The notes: generated by a model not told the origin, from the sequence alone. 64,000 nucleotides of DNA from CAZGWE01 sp964529405 (GCA_964529405.1 CAZGWE010000004.1:21844-85843); one strand, 5' to 3'; counted from the first letter of the stretch, positions 5,856 through 14,793 are shown. Made by a program: numbers and translations.

Positions 5856-7955
5856 ATGAACAGATTCGATTTACAATCAAAATTTAAACCCTGCGGGGAC
5901 CAGCCGGAGGCAATCAAAAAGCTTGTTGCCAGACTTAATGCTGGCAAAAAACACCAGACGCTGTGGGGCGTGACGGGCAGCGGCAAAACCTTTACTGTCG
6001 CCAATGTGGTGCAGGCGGTCCAGAAACCGACTTTGGTAATTGCCCACAACAAAACTTTGGCCGCCCAACTGGCCGATGAATTCAGGGAAGTTTTTCCGGA
6101 CAATGCCGTGCACTATTTTGTCTCATATTACGATTACTATCAGCCGGAAGCTTATATTCCTTCGACCGACACATACATTGAAAAAGATTCGGCCATTAAT
6201 GATGAGATTGAGAAATTGCGCCATGCCGCCACCCACTCGCTGCTTACTCGAAAAGACGTTTTGATTGTGGCCTCGGTCTCCTGCATTTACGGTCTGGGTT
6301 CGCCGGAGTTTTACCAATCCGAGAACTTTACTTTGAGGGTGGGCGAGCCGTTTGGGCGCGACGAGCTGTTAAGAAGATTGATCGCCCAGCAATTCGATCG
6401 CAATGACATCGAACTCAAACGTGGCACTTTTCGCCTGAAAGGCGATACGCTGGAAATTATGCCGGCCTATTCTGATAATCCGGTTAAAATTGAGTTCTTT
6501 GGCGATGTTGTGGAGAAGATTTCGGAACATAATTGGCTCAAGGGCGAGATTATTAACAGATTTTCGGAATTTGAAGTTTATCCGGCCAAACACTTTATCA
6601 CGCCGGCCGATGTCCAGCGGGAGGCCCTCAAAGAAATAAAGACGGATTTGGGTCGGCAACTTAAATATTTTCGTCTCCAGGGAAAGCTTCTTGAAGCCGA
6701 ACGTTTGGAACAGCGGACCAATTATGATATTGAAATGATTGAACAAACCGGCACTTGCTCTGGGATTGAGAACTACTGCCGTTATTTTGACCGGCGCAAA
6801 CCGGGCGAACCGCCAACAACGCTTTTAGATTATTTCCCGCCGGATTTTCTGATGGTCATTGACGAATCGCATATGACTGTGCCCCAGATCGGCGGTATGT
6901 ATGCCGGCGACCGCTCCCGCAAGGAAAAGCTGGTTGAGTTTGGTTTCCGCTTGCCTTCGGCTATGGATAACCGGCCGCTGCGCTTTGATGAGTTTTACAA
7001 GAGAATTAACCAGGTTATTTTTGTTTCAGCCACACCGGGGGAGTGGGAACTTGAGAAATCGTCGAACGGTCATAGTTACGATGCTCATCCTTCGACTCTG
7101 AGGGACGCTCAGGACCCGAAGAGTGTCGTAAGGGGGTTACGTCAAACGTTACCGATAGACGAAACGGGCGTCGTAACCGATAAACGATTTACGATTCTCG
7201 AAGGGGTGGTCCGCCAATTTATCCGTCCGACCGGTTTACTGGACCCTAAAATTGAAGTGCGTCAATCCGCAGGCCAAATAAACGACCTGATCGGAGAGAT
7301 TGAGAAAAATGTTGTCAGGGGCCAGCGAGTCTTGGTGACGACCTTAACTAAAAGAATGGCTGAGGAGCTAACGGAGTATTTGACTGAAAAATTGGTTAAA
7401 GTTGCCTATCTCCACTCCGACATCCCGACCCTGGAGAGGTCGGAGATTTTACACTCCCTGCGAATCGGCGAGTATGATGTTCTGGTCGGCATTAACTTGC
7501 TTCGGGAGGGTTTGGATTTGCCCGAAGTGTCTCTTGTGGCTATTTTGGATGCGGACAAGGAGGGATTTTTACGCAGCCGTACCTCTCTGGTTCAAATAAT
7601 CGGACGGGCCGCCCGCCATGTCGAGGGCCGGGTAATTATGTATGCCGATACCATAACGGAGTCCATGCGGATTGCAATCGAGGAGACGGAGATGCGGCGC
7701 CGATTGCAGCAGGAGTCAAATATCAAGAATGGCGTTTCGCCCAGGAGTATTGAAAAGACGATCAAACCAAGAGAAGAAAAAATCGAGAGAGAATTAATCG
7801 AGATTAACAGGGCATTTAAAGGTTTATCGAAGCGGGAAAAACAAAAGATAGTTGAAGAGTTAAGCAATTTGATGCGTGAAGCCGCCGATAAGTTAGAATT
7901 CGAACGAGCCGCGGAGCTTCGGGACCAGGTAATCAAACTTGAGTCGTTGTTTTAG
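5856..7955 (+). CDS. uvrB: Excinuclease ABC subunit UvrB with an internal insertion
   Basis: UvrB is the damage-verifying helicase-like subunit of nucleotide excision repair. Seen: Walker A GVTGSGKT, AHNKTLAAQ, the YYDYYQPEAYIP beta-hairpin, DEEAD-box equivalent MVIDESH, FVSATPGEWELEK, the helicase motif INLLREGLDLPEVSLVAILDAD, QIIGRAARH, and the C-terminal UVR coiled coil (MREAADKLEFERAAELRDQ) that binds UvrC. Length is 699 residues, against about 670. The extra part, roughly residues 402-448, separates WELEK from VVRQFIRPTGLLDP and is built on a palindromic repeat (7089-7126). Start ATG 5856 gives the normal N-terminus; no strong Shine-Dalgarno is seen. Confidence 0.97.
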   Translation: MNRFDLQSKFKPCGDQPEAIKKLVARLNAGKKHQTLWGVTGSGKTFTVANVVQAVQKPTLVIAHNKTLAAQLADEFREVFPDNAVHYFVSYYDYYQPEAYIPSTDTYIEKDSAINDEIEKLRHAATHSLLTRKDVLIVASVSCIYGLGSPEFYQSENFTLRVGEPFGRDELLRRLIAQQFDRNDIELKRGTFRLKGDTLEIMPAYSDNPVKIEFFGDVVEKISEHNWLKGEIINRFSEFEVYPAKHFITPADVQREALKEIKTDLGRQLKYFRLQGKLLEAERLEQRTNYDIEMIEQTGTCSGIENYCRYFDRRKPGEPPTTLLDYFPPDFLMVIDESHMTVPQIGGMYAGDRSRKEKLVEFGFRLPSAMDNRPLRFDEFYKRINQVIFVSATPGEWELEKSSNGHSYDAHPSTLRDAQDPKSVVRGLRQTLPIDETGVVTDKRFTILEGVVRQFIRPTGLLDPKIEVRQSAGQINDLIGEIEKNVVRGQRVLVTTLTKRMAEELTEYLTEKLVKVAYLHSDIPTLERSEILHSLRIGEYDVLVGINLLREGLDLPEVSLVAILDADKEGFLRSRTSLVQIIGRAARHVEGRVIMYADTITESMRIAIEETEMRRRLQQESNIKNGVSPRSIEKTIKPREEKIERELIEINRAFKGLSKREKQKIVEELSNLMREAADKLEFERAAELRDQVIKLESLF
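7089..7126. repeat. Palindromic repeat element inside uvrB
   Basis: CCTTCGACTCTGAGGGACGC begins the unit. CTGAG (7098-7102) pairs with CTCAG (7108-7112), and CGACTCT pairs imperfectly with AGAGTGTCG downstream. It lies in the middle of a roughly 45-residue insertion that other UvrB proteins lack. Confidence 0.55.
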
Positions 7956-8030
7956 GCATTATTGAGTAAGATAATTTGTATTTAGGACTAAATAATTTTG
8001 TTAGCTGATCTTAAAATATTGCCTCTTGCT

Positions 8031-8060
8031 TTGACAAGGCCGGCGTTTTTCGTGTAACCT
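8031..8060 (+). promoter_or_regulatory. Promoter of the thioredoxin-fold gene
   Basis: TTGACA (8031-8036), an 18-base spacer and TAACCT (8055-8060), followed by GGAGG at 8086-8090 before the ATG at 8096. Confidence 0.45.
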
Positions 8061-8095
8061 TTAATCTGAAAGTAAAAAACATATTGGAGGCTCCT

Positions 8096-8653
8096 ATGAA
8101 AAGCGAATGGAAAACATTTGTCATCATCGTGGCCGTTGTGGTCGTGATTGCCGCCGGGGCTGTTGCGCTCGGTAAACGTAACGGTGACAAGACAAAAGAT
8201 AGCAAAACATCAGAGGCTAACCAGGATAATGGCGAGGTGGCAGGAACCTCAATCGAGAATCCGGACGCTGGATATCAAGAAAGATTAGCCAAGGCATTAA
8301 CGGAAAAAGGTGCAGTTATGTACGGGGCGTATTGGTGCTCTCATTGTAATGAGCAAAAAAAGCTGTTTGGCGAAGCGGTTAAATACTTGAACTACGTTGA
8401 ATGCGATACTGCCGGTGAAAATGCCAATCCCGACGAATGTCTGGCAAAAGATGTTAAATCTTATCCGACTTGGATTTATGACGGCAAGAAATATCCGGGT
8501 ACCAGATCGCTGGCCGAATTAGCCGCCCTGATTAACTTTAGCGGCAGTGCATCGTCGCAGGATGGAATCAATAGTTCTGTTGAACAGAGTAACGGAAATA
8601 GCGACAGCGCGCCACCGGCTGAAGACGGCGGCCAGGCAAAAGCGGTGGAATAA
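8096..8653 (+). CDS. Membrane-anchored thioredoxin-fold protein
   Basis: 185 residues: a short cytoplasmic start, one hydrophobic anchor (about residues 8-26), a charged linker, and a thioredoxin-like domain facing outside. The redox motif is YWCSHC (Cys81, Cys84), followed by a conserved-looking SYPTWIYDGKKYPG with the cis-proline that thioredoxin folds need. A Ser/Asn-rich tail ends the chain. Similar domains are fused to or found beside VKOR-type disulfide enzymes, so a role in extracytoplasmic disulfide formation is likely. No VKOR gene is in the window. GGAGG six bases upstream decides the ATG at 8096 over the TTG at 8084. Confidence 0.78.
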   Translation: MKSEWKTFVIIVAVVVVIAAGAVALGKRNGDKTKDSKTSEANQDNGEVAGTSIENPDAGYQERLAKALTEKGAVMYGAYWCSHCNEQKKLFGEAVKYLNYVECDTAGENANPDECLAKDVKSYPTWIYDGKKYPGTRSLAELAALINFSGSASSQDGINSSVEQSNGNSDSAPPAEDGGQAKAVE

Positions 8654-8680
8654 CCGGGTTGGGGATAACTGAATAAAATT

Positions 8681-8708
8681 CCTAATTCCTAATTTCTAAT
8701 GTCAAATT
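8681..8708. repeat. Heptamer repeat array after the thioredoxin-fold gene
   Basis: Four 7-base units in register: CCTAATT, CCTAATT, TCTAATG, TCAAATT. It lies between the stop codon of the upstream gene and the next promoter. Confidence 0.6.
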
Positions 8709-8795
8709 AAATATAGAATAATCGTGTCCTACAGCTGATAATGTCTATTCAGAATCACAGGCAGCGGAATTAGCCGGGTTTAGGCTCATTTGCGC

Positions 8796-8825
8796 TTGAC
8801 AGGCGTAGAGCTTCGGAAATACAAT
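8796..8825 (+). promoter_or_regulatory. Promoter of the small zinc-ribbon gene
   Basis: TTGACA (8796-8801), an 18-base spacer and TACAAT (8820-8825). About 100 bases of leader follow before the ATG at 8931; I see no known riboswitch in it. Confidence 0.55.
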
Positions 8826-8930
8826 TAGGAGTGTAATTGGCCTCTGGCTGATCGCTTACGGGGCGAGGATTTGTTTTAGGATTTAGATATTAGAGATTGT
8901 GATTTATATTGTAGGGAGGAGGTGAAAAAG

Positions 8931-9074
8931 ATGGAAGCATATTGCGTTAAGTGCCGAGCCAAAGTTGAGATGCAGAACGCTGAGCAAATTACCATGAAGA
9001 ATGGTAAACCGGCAACCCGCGGCGTTTGCCCAAAGTGTGGTACCAAGGTTTTTAGAATCGGTAAGGCTGCCTAA
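8931..9074 (+). CDS. Small zinc-ribbon protein, DUF5679-like
   Basis: 47 residues: MEAYCVKCRAKVEM, a basic middle (TMKNGKPATRG), then CPKCGTKVFRIG. The two CxxC pairs (Cys5/Cys8 and Cys33/Cys36) would bind one zinc ion. This is the layout of the DUF5679 family of tiny zinc ribbons, whose function is unknown. GGGAGGAGGTG lies seven to eight bases before the ATG, its own promoter precedes it, and a terminator follows, so it is a separate and probably strongly expressed transcript. Confidence 0.85.
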   Translation: MEAYCVKCRAKVEMQNAEQITMKNGKPATRGVCPKCGTKVFRIGKAA

Positions 9075-9100
9075 GAACCATTTTTTGTTTTTGATACGCA

Positions 9101-9136
9101 AAAATGTCCCGATTTACAAAAGTCGAGGGCATTTTT
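9101..9136 (+). terminator. Terminator of the zinc-ribbon gene
   Basis: AAAATGTCCCGA pairs with TCGAGGGCATTTTT around a short loop, with one bulge, ending in five T. Confidence 0.7.
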
Positions 9137-9181
9137 GTTATGATTGATTTTTGCTTTTTAGGAGTTTATACTTAAAATCAA

Positions 9182-10603
9182 ATGAAGCGTTCAGAGCTGT
9201 TCTTTGCTTTTATCTTATTGCCGCTGGATGTCGCGATGATTATCGCCGCTTTTGTCTTGGCCCACTATCTGCGCGTTGATCTGGAGGTGTTGCTCGTTGT
9301 TTATGATATCGGCTTAAAAGAGTATTTAAGGTACTCGTTTTACCTTATGCCGGTCTGGGTGTTTTTGCTTGCCCTTAATGGCCTTTACGGTATTGGCAGA
9401 AACCGCAATTTTTTAAGCGAGTTTTACCGGATACTTAATGCTTCATCGGTGGCGATCCTCTTCCTGATTGTCGGAATTTTTTTCTCCCGTTCGTTGTTCT
9501 TCTCGAGATTAATTGTTATTTTAACCTGGGTTTTGAGCATTATGACATTAGCGCTCGGCAGATTCGCCATTAAATCAATCCAGGGATATCTGTTCAAATT
9601 TGGTATTGGCGAAAGAAAATTGATACTGATCGGCGATAACGGTATTTCCGAGAGCCTCTTCGTCCAAGCTGCGAAAAATAGCCAGTTGGGATATAAAGTG
9701 GTCGGAATTCTTTGTAATGAGCAAAAAATAAGCAAGCATGGCCTTAAAATTATCGGTAGCGTTGAAGAAGCTGAGCGCAGTATTAAAAAATATGATGTTG
9801 ACGAAATTATTTTGACCGATATGGGTTTAGCCAGGAACAAGGTTTTTGAAATCATCCAAATTTGCTCTGATAATAATGTCGTCTTTAAGTATATACCGGA
9901 TATATTTGCGATCATGTCCCGGAATATCATCTATCAATTATTCGGGTCAATGCCGGTTATGGAGCTGCAGCCCATTCCTATGGAGGGTTGGGGCCGGATT
10001 TCAAAGCGGATTATTGACATTGTTATGGCTTTGGTTGCCATAATCTTATCATCACCACTCATACTTATAGCGACGATCGGAGTTAAATTAACCTCCAGAG
10101 GTTCAATTATTTACAAGCAAAAGAGGGTGGGGCGGGATGGCAGAACCTTTGACTTCTATAAATTCCGTTCGATGTACCAGGAAAAGTGCGATTATACGGA
10201 GAACGGCAGTAAATGGACGACAAAAGCAGATGAAAAAACGCGTATCACGCCCTTCGGTTTATTTTTGCGCAAAACCAATATTGACGAGTTGCCGCAATTT
10301 TTTAATGTTTTGAAGGGCAATATGAGTTTTGTCGGACCCCGTCCGGAGCTACCCAAATTTGTTGAGCAATTCCAGAGGGACATTCCCGAATATTTTCGCC
10401 GCCACAAAGTTAAATCGGGTATTACCGGTTGGGCGCAGGTAAACGGGCTCAAAGGCGACACTTCAATTAAAGAACGGGTGCGGTATGATATTTATTATAT
10501 CGAGAATTGGTCAATTTGGCTGGACTTAGTCATTCTGGCCAGAACAATCGGATTGGTTCTCTCGGAAGCATTTGGCGGTAAAAGGGAGTACCGGACTAAA
10601 TAG
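9182..10603 (+). CDS. Polyprenyl-phosphate sugar phosphotransferase (exopolysaccharide initiation)
   Basis: 473 residues with the classical two-part design. The N-terminal 130 residues hold four to five membrane helices, and a nucleotide-fold linker follows (FGIGERKLILIGDNGISE). From about residue 280 is the bacterial sugar transferase domain: KRIIDIVMALVAI membrane-entry helix, KQKRVGRDGRTFDFYKFRSM, TNIDELPQFFNVLKGNMSFVGPRPE, and SGITGWAQVNG. Such enzymes (WbaP/CpsE type) place the first sugar phosphate on undecaprenyl phosphate at the inner face of the membrane. The glycosyltransferase that follows could extend the chain. The sugar specificity is unknown. Confidence 0.9.
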   Translation: MKRSELFFAFILLPLDVAMIIAAFVLAHYLRVDLEVLLVVYDIGLKEYLRYSFYLMPVWVFLLALNGLYGIGRNRNFLSEFYRILNASSVAILFLIVGIFFSRSLFFSRLIVILTWVLSIMTLALGRFAIKSIQGYLFKFGIGERKLILIGDNGISESLFVQAAKNSQLGYKVVGILCNEQKISKHGLKIIGSVEEAERSIKKYDVDEIILTDMGLARNKVFEIIQICSDNNVVFKYIPDIFAIMSRNIIYQLFGSMPVMELQPIPMEGWGRISKRIIDIVMALVAIILSSPLILIATIGVKLTSRGSIIYKQKRVGRDGRTFDFYKFRSMYQEKCDYTENGSKWTTKADEKTRITPFGLFLRKTNIDELPQFFNVLKGNMSFVGPRPELPKFVEQFQRDIPEYFRRHKVKSGITGWAQVNGLKGDTSIKERVRYDIYYIENWSIWLDLVILARTIGLVLSEAFGGKREYRTK

Positions 10604-10682
10604 TTAGAAATTTTATAAGGTTTATAAAGTTTCACTAATATATCTTTATGAACCTTAAGAACTTTATTAACCTTATTAACCT

Positions 10683-11774
10683 ATGCGCATTGCGCTTATA
10701 CATGAATGGTTAACCAGTGTCGCCGGCTCGGAGCGGGTTCTTTTGGCGATAAATGAAATTTATCCGTCAACACCGATTTACACCTCTATTTTTGATCCGG
10801 GCAAAGCCGGGGTCTTTAAAAATTATGATGTCAGAACTTCTTTCTTGCAAAGGGTGCCATTGGCAAAAAGAAAACGTGAAATTTTGGTGCCGCTGACGCC
10901 GCTGGCCTTCGAACAGTTTGATTTGTCAGAGTATGACGTTGTCATATCCAACTGCCACATGGCAGCAAAAGGTGTTATTACAAAGCCGGGCACAGTCCAT
11001 ATTTCCTACTGCCACACTCCGCCCAGGTATTTGTGGGAGCCGGACGTTGATCCGCGGGCGAAAGGCGGCAAGTTGGCTTGGCTCAAGAACAAAACGGCCC
11101 ACAATTTGAGAATCTGGGACAAGGTGGCCGCCGATAGAGTTGACTATTTTTTGGCTAATTCGAATTATATCGCAAAACGTATTAAAAAGTATTACGGTCG
11201 CGATTCGATTGTCGTCCATCCGCCGGTTGATACCGGCCGGTTTAAAATAGCAGAAAAAGAGGAAATAGGAGACTACTATCTGTTTGTTAGCCGGCTGGTT
11301 GGCTATAAAAAGTGTGATCTTGTCATACAAACATTTAATGAGCTGGGTTTGCCGCTCAAGGTGATCGGACAGGGGCCGGAAAAAGCAAACTTAATGAAAA
11401 AAGCAAAGAGCAATATCGAATTTCTTGGTTTTTTGACTGACGAAGAGGTCGGCCGTTATTTCAGCCGGGCAAGAGCCTTTATTTTTCCCGCCGAAGAAGA
11501 CTTTGGCATTGTTGCTGTTGAAGCGCAAGCGGCCGGCCGGCCGGTTATTGCGTATCGGATTGGCGGCTCGGCCGAGACCGTTGTTGATAGAATAACTGGT
11601 AGCTTGTTTTCTGAACAATCAAAAGAGTGCTTAGCTCTAGCCATTACTAATTTTAAACCGGAAGATTATGACCCAATAAAGATTCGGCAGCATGCAGAGA
11701 AGTTCTCCTCCGCACGATTTAAAAAAGAATTTGCAGCAACCGTGAAAGAACTGGTTGGCAAATATCCGGATTGA
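10683..11774 (+). CDS. Glycosyltransferase family 4 protein
   Basis: 363 residues with a GT-B fold. The N-terminal Rossmann domain begins RIALIHEWLTSVAGSERVL. The C-terminal nucleotide-sugar domain has FVSRLVGYKKCDLVIQTF, VIGQGPE and the family signature FIFPAEEDFGIVAVEAQAAGRPVIAY with the EDFGI..E pattern of retaining GT4 enzymes. It starts 79 bases after the sugar phosphotransferase and is probably in the same pathway, adding a hexose to the lipid-linked sugar. Donor and acceptor cannot be told from sequence. Confidence 0.9.
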   Translation: MRIALIHEWLTSVAGSERVLLAINEIYPSTPIYTSIFDPGKAGVFKNYDVRTSFLQRVPLAKRKREILVPLTPLAFEQFDLSEYDVVISNCHMAAKGVITKPGTVHISYCHTPPRYLWEPDVDPRAKGGKLAWLKNKTAHNLRIWDKVAADRVDYFLANSNYIAKRIKKYYGRDSIVVHPPVDTGRFKIAEKEEIGDYYLFVSRLVGYKKCDLVIQTFNELGLPLKVIGQGPEKANLMKKAKSNIEFLGFLTDEEVGRYFSRARAFIFPAEEDFGIVAVEAQAAGRPVIAYRIGGSAETVVDRITGSLFSEQSKECLALAITNFKPEDYDPIKIRQHAEKFSSARFKKEFAATVKELVGKYPD

Positions 11775-11809
11775 GGACATTAAAGTACGGAACTACTAAC
11801 AGAACCGGT

Positions 11810-12934
11810 TCAGTCAGTCCTGTTTAATAAAAAATTTCTTAAATCATCATAGGTAATTATGCCGATTATCTCTTGAGTTTCATCTTGGACCGGGACCATG
11901 CCGGTTTTGTTTTCAGCCAGAATTTGCATGGCTTTGATGGCCGGTTGGTTGATTGCAACCGAGCCAAAGCGGTCGAGGGGAGTTGAGACATCACTGACGG
12001 GTAGCCGCCACTTTGATTGAGGGATTTGCTGAAGCGAGGAGCCGTCGAAAATTCCGACCATGTCTGAACCGGAGCGGACGAGGTAATAATCATGCCGGCT
12101 TAAGGATTTTTGACTGAAACTGCTTAATGGAGTATCGGCGTTGGCTTCGGTAATTGAATGTTTGGGAATATCGCCAACTTTTGCTTTTCTTAAAACAAGA
12201 ATGGCCAAAGTTTGGAGATAGCTGTTACCAGCCGTTTGGTAGAGAAAGAACCCCACTAGTATCAACCAGAATCCGCCGAAAGAGCCGGAGACGATAATTT
12301 GCCAGAACCCGTAGAGTATTAAGGCAACCGCCAGCACTTTGCCAAAATTTGAAGAGATTCTGGTCGAAAGCAACAAATCATCTGTTCGCCACCAGATTAA
12401 ACTTCTAAGTACTCTGCCGCCGTCAAGAGGAAACCCGGGCAAAAGATTAAAGATAGCCAAGCCGTAGTTGATTGAACCAAGAGCAAAAACCAGCGGCAAT
12501 ATTGAAACATTGGGCTTGAATAAATTTATTATTGCCGCAATTGCAATGAAGATGCTGCCGATGATTATGCTGAACAGTGGGCCGGCGACGGCCATTTTGA
12601 ACTCTGCGGCTGCATTTGGCGGTTCGTCTGTCAAGTTAGACGCTCCGCCAAATAAGAATAAAGTAATTTTCTTTATCTCCAGATTATTCCTTTTGGCAAC
12701 AAGAGTGTGGCCTAATTCATGGATGATGATCGAAAGGAAGAATAGGAGCGAACCGGTAAGGCCGTAAACCAAATAAAACAGAGCCGACTGGTCGGTAATA
12801 AGCCTTGGCAACAGGCTATAAGCAAAACTAAAAGTGACAAGCAGAAAAACCCAAAACCAGGAATAGTCAAGCGCTATTTCAATGCCATAGACTTTGCCAA
12901 GGCTTATTTCTCTATTGAATATCTTCTCTAGCAC
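11810..12934 (-). CDS. Site-2 protease family zinc metalloprotease with CBS domains
   Basis: 374 residues of the M50 family, SpoIVFB/Rv2869c-like with C-terminal CBS domains. The zinc site HELGH is at residues 72-76 in the second hydrophobic block, and the third ligand lies in LLPGFPLDGGR (Asp171). About six membrane helices occupy the first 240 residues. The last 130 residues hold a pair of CBS motifs (near DVSTPLDRFGSVAINQPA and PVQDETQEIIGIITYDDLR), which usually sense adenine nucleotides. These enzymes cut membrane-bound substrates, often anti-sigma factors. Its start overlaps the end of the DUF2267 gene by 23 bases, so the two are probably one transcript. Confidence 0.9.
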   Translation of the reverse strand: MLEKIFNREISLGKVYGIEIALDYSWFWVFLLVTFSFAYSLLPRLITDQSALFYLVYGLTGSLLFFLSIIIHELGHTLVAKRNNLEIKKITLFLFGGASNLTDEPPNAAAEFKMAVAGPLFSIIIGSIFIAIAAIINLFKPNVSILPLVFALGSINYGLAIFNLLPGFPLDGGRVLRSLIWWRTDDLLLSTRISSNFGKVLAVALILYGFWQIIVSGSFGGFWLILVGFFLYQTAGNSYLQTLAILVLRKAKVGDIPKHSITEANADTPLSSFSQKSLSRHDYYLVRSGSDMVGIFDGSSLQQIPQSKWRLPVSDVSTPLDRFGSVAINQPAIKAMQILAENKTGMVPVQDETQEIIGIITYDDLRNFLLNRTD

Positions 12935-13364
12935 CTTCGCTTGTTAAAAGATTGGCGATATCCTCCGGCAGGGAGTTTAAAAGTTTTTGAACCTCGCCCG
13001 GGTCTATTATGCCAAAGACATGGCCCGCAACCAGGCTGATCAATTCTTCGATCCCAATATCAGTATCAAAGATAAAGTCGCGCCTGATCCGGTTAATAAA
13101 TTCTTCCCGGCTTAATTTGACCGGAACCCCTTCCGAACTCCAACCGTCGTAATAAATTCCCTTTATTAACATGGGTAACTGGGCAGCAAAATTAACACTT
13201 TCATGAATTGGCAATCGGTCCCGGATGGCGTGCAGGATGGCCCGGAGAGCCTGATATGATTGGTGGCGCCGGCCCCGCCAGTCTAATTCATCCTCTATGG
13301 CAGCTAATAATTCATTGGTTTTTTCAATCGTTGTATCAAATACATCCAATCCTGTGCTTGGTAT
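12912..13364 (-). CDS. DUF2267 domain protein with a probable AUA start
   Basis: About 150 residues. The GLDVFDTTIEKTNELLAAI, YQALRAILHAIRDRLP and AAQLPMLIKGIYYDGW stretches are characteristic of DUF2267, a helical domain of unknown function. Family members commonly begin a few residues before GLxVFD. At that place the codon is ATA (13362-13364), and AAAGGAG sits eight bases upstream (13373-13379). No ATG, GTG or TTG lies between them. Alternatives are TTG at 13349, which is too far from the Shine-Dalgarno, and GTG at 13430, which would lie upstream of a -10 box (TATACT, 13395-13400). A G-to-A sequencing error is possible. Co-transcribed with the site-2 protease. Confidence 0.8.
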   Translation of the reverse strand: MPSTGLDVFDTTIEKTNELLAAIEDELDWRGRRHQSYQALRAILHAIRDRLPIHESVNFAAQLPMLIKGIYYDGWSSEGVPVKLSREEFINRIRRDFIFDTDIGIEELISLVAGHVFGIIDPGEVQKLLNSLPEDIANLLTSEGAREDIQ

Positions 13365-13480
13365 TTTTTGGTCTCCTTTCTTAATTACTATTTTAGTATA
13401 GCGGCTATTTTTTGCTTTGGAGAAAACCACAGAAAACAGATACCGAAAATTGGGCCATCCTAAAACCGTACTTAAACCAA

Positions 13481-14377
13481 CTAATACCTTGAAATATTGA
13501 TACTTGATACTCCAGTGCTCAAATCAACATAGACCTTATTGATGGCTGTCTCAAAATTATCGGTCCGATAGGTATTGTCGCCGGTTTTCGTAAAGCCGTC
13601 AAAACTGCGGCTGGAGAGGCCGGTACTGGCCCGGACTTCTGTGCCCGAGGTTTCGGGAACGCTGATGTTAAGCGAAGAAGCGCCGGCTTTGACCACAACA
13701 TCGGTTTTGGTATTTTTCTTACCGATCTTTAGATCAATTGAAGAAGCGCCGGCTTCGATGATTGCTTTCTCCAGGCTATATTGGCTCAAATCCAGGTCGG
13801 CGGAAGCGGCGCCAAGACGAAAATTCAGCGTCCAGAGCGGGTTGGGGTTGAGCTTGATATCAACCGTATTCTTATTTCGGCCGAAAGCTGTCGAGATGTT
13901 TTTACCCTTCGGCTCAAGCGTCAAATTTGCGGTTGCGCCGTCCCTGGTCTCCTTGAGGTCATACCGGCCGATACTGGAAATAACATTGGCAGAGATTAAT
14001 TTATCGGTGGTCTCTTTTAAAATAAAGGTACCGGCACCGGAATTTAGTGTCAGGTCGGCTTTGTCAATATTGTCAAGGGAACTTTCGAATGTTTGCGATT
14101 CGGATCGGCTGTCAAATATGATTTGGTCGGTAACCGTCCAGCTGGTCTTGGCCCCGGCCACAAGAACCAGGCCGAGGATAACGAGGGCGGCAGCTGAAAA
14201 GAGCCGCGATAGGGCGGATCTGCTGAAAAATAAAGAGATGCCCCAGAAGATGAGAATGGCCGGCCAGATTTTCAGGATCGTTTGCCAGTCAACATTAAGA
14301 TAGCCAAGATTGGAAACCAGCAGGACCAAACCGATTAAGATAGTGATTATCCCCAAAATAAACCTTGTCGGTTTCAT
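13481..14377 (-). CDS. LiaF-like membrane protein with adhesin-type beta domain
   Basis: 298 residues. Two to three membrane helices come first (FILGIITILIGLVLLVSNLG; IWPAILIFWGISLFF; AAALVILGLVLVAG). An extracytoplasmic region of repeating short beta strands follows, with recurring GAASADLDLS, GASSIDLKIG, GASSLNISVP and GVSSINIS motifs, as in LiaF/toastrack and DUF4097-type domains. The start ATG at 14377 shares one base with the stop of the PspC gene (TAATG), so they are translated together. This pairing resembles envelope-stress modules; the signal sensed is unknown. Confidence 0.78.
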   Translation of the reverse strand: MKPTRFILGIITILIGLVLLVSNLGYLNVDWQTILKIWPAILIFWGISLFFSRSALSRLFSAAALVILGLVLVAGAKTSWTVTDQIIFDSRSESQTFESSLDNIDKADLTLNSGAGTFILKETTDKLISANVISSIGRYDLKETRDGATANLTLEPKGKNISTAFGRNKNTVDIKLNPNPLWTLNFRLGAASADLDLSQYSLEKAIIEAGASSIDLKIGKKNTKTDVVVKAGASSLNISVPETSGTEVRASTGLSSRSFDGFTKTGDNTYRTDNFETAINKVYVDLSTGVSSINISRY

Positions 14378-14793
14378 TATTTTGCCCCCCTTTTTCCAAC
14401 CAGGGCAATACCGATGATAATAAGGACGAGCGGCCAAAATTTAGTTAAATTGAAGCCGGGAAAGAGGTTCTGGACCAGCAGAACCAGGCCGATGACAACC
14501 AGAACCAGGCCGGCGGTCAGATTGCGTCTGCCTGTCGTGTCTTTGGCCTTCTTTTCGGTTTCCTTGATTTCTATTTTCTCTCCTTCTTTTTCTATTTCTT
14601 CAGCCGTCCCTTTTTCTTCAGGCATAATAATCCAAAGCAGGATATAGGCTAAGATTCCAGCCCCGCCAGCCAGGGTAGTAATGACAAAAACTGCTCGCAC
14701 CAGAATGGGGTCAACGTCGAAATATTGTCCCAACCCCGAGCAGACGCCGGCAACCAAGCGGTCTTTTTTGATACGGAATAGATTTGTGCTCAT
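14377..14793 (-). CDS. PspC-domain membrane protein
   Basis: 138 residues. The first 60 are a PspC domain (RIKKDRLVAGVCSGLGQYFDVDPILVRAVFVI, then ILAYILLWIIMPEE). A charged linker of about 35 residues leads to another pair of hydrophobic stretches. PspC-domain proteins act in envelope-stress responses in other bacteria; here only the domain can be seen. It overlaps the LiaF-like gene by one base and is read from the promoter at 14829-14857. Confidence 0.86.
   Translation of the reverse strand: MSTNLFRIKKDRLVAGVCSGLGQYFDVDPILVRAVFVITTLAGGAGILAYILLWIIMPEEKGTAEEIEKEGEKIEIKETEKKAKDTTGRRNLTAGLVLVVIGLVLLVQNLFPGFNLTKFWPLVLIIIGIALVGKRGAK

Noticed and set aside
13575..14303. 242-codon plus-strand frame opposite the LiaF-like gene
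   Set aside because: The minus strand encodes clear membrane helices and repeated beta motifs, coupled to PspC.
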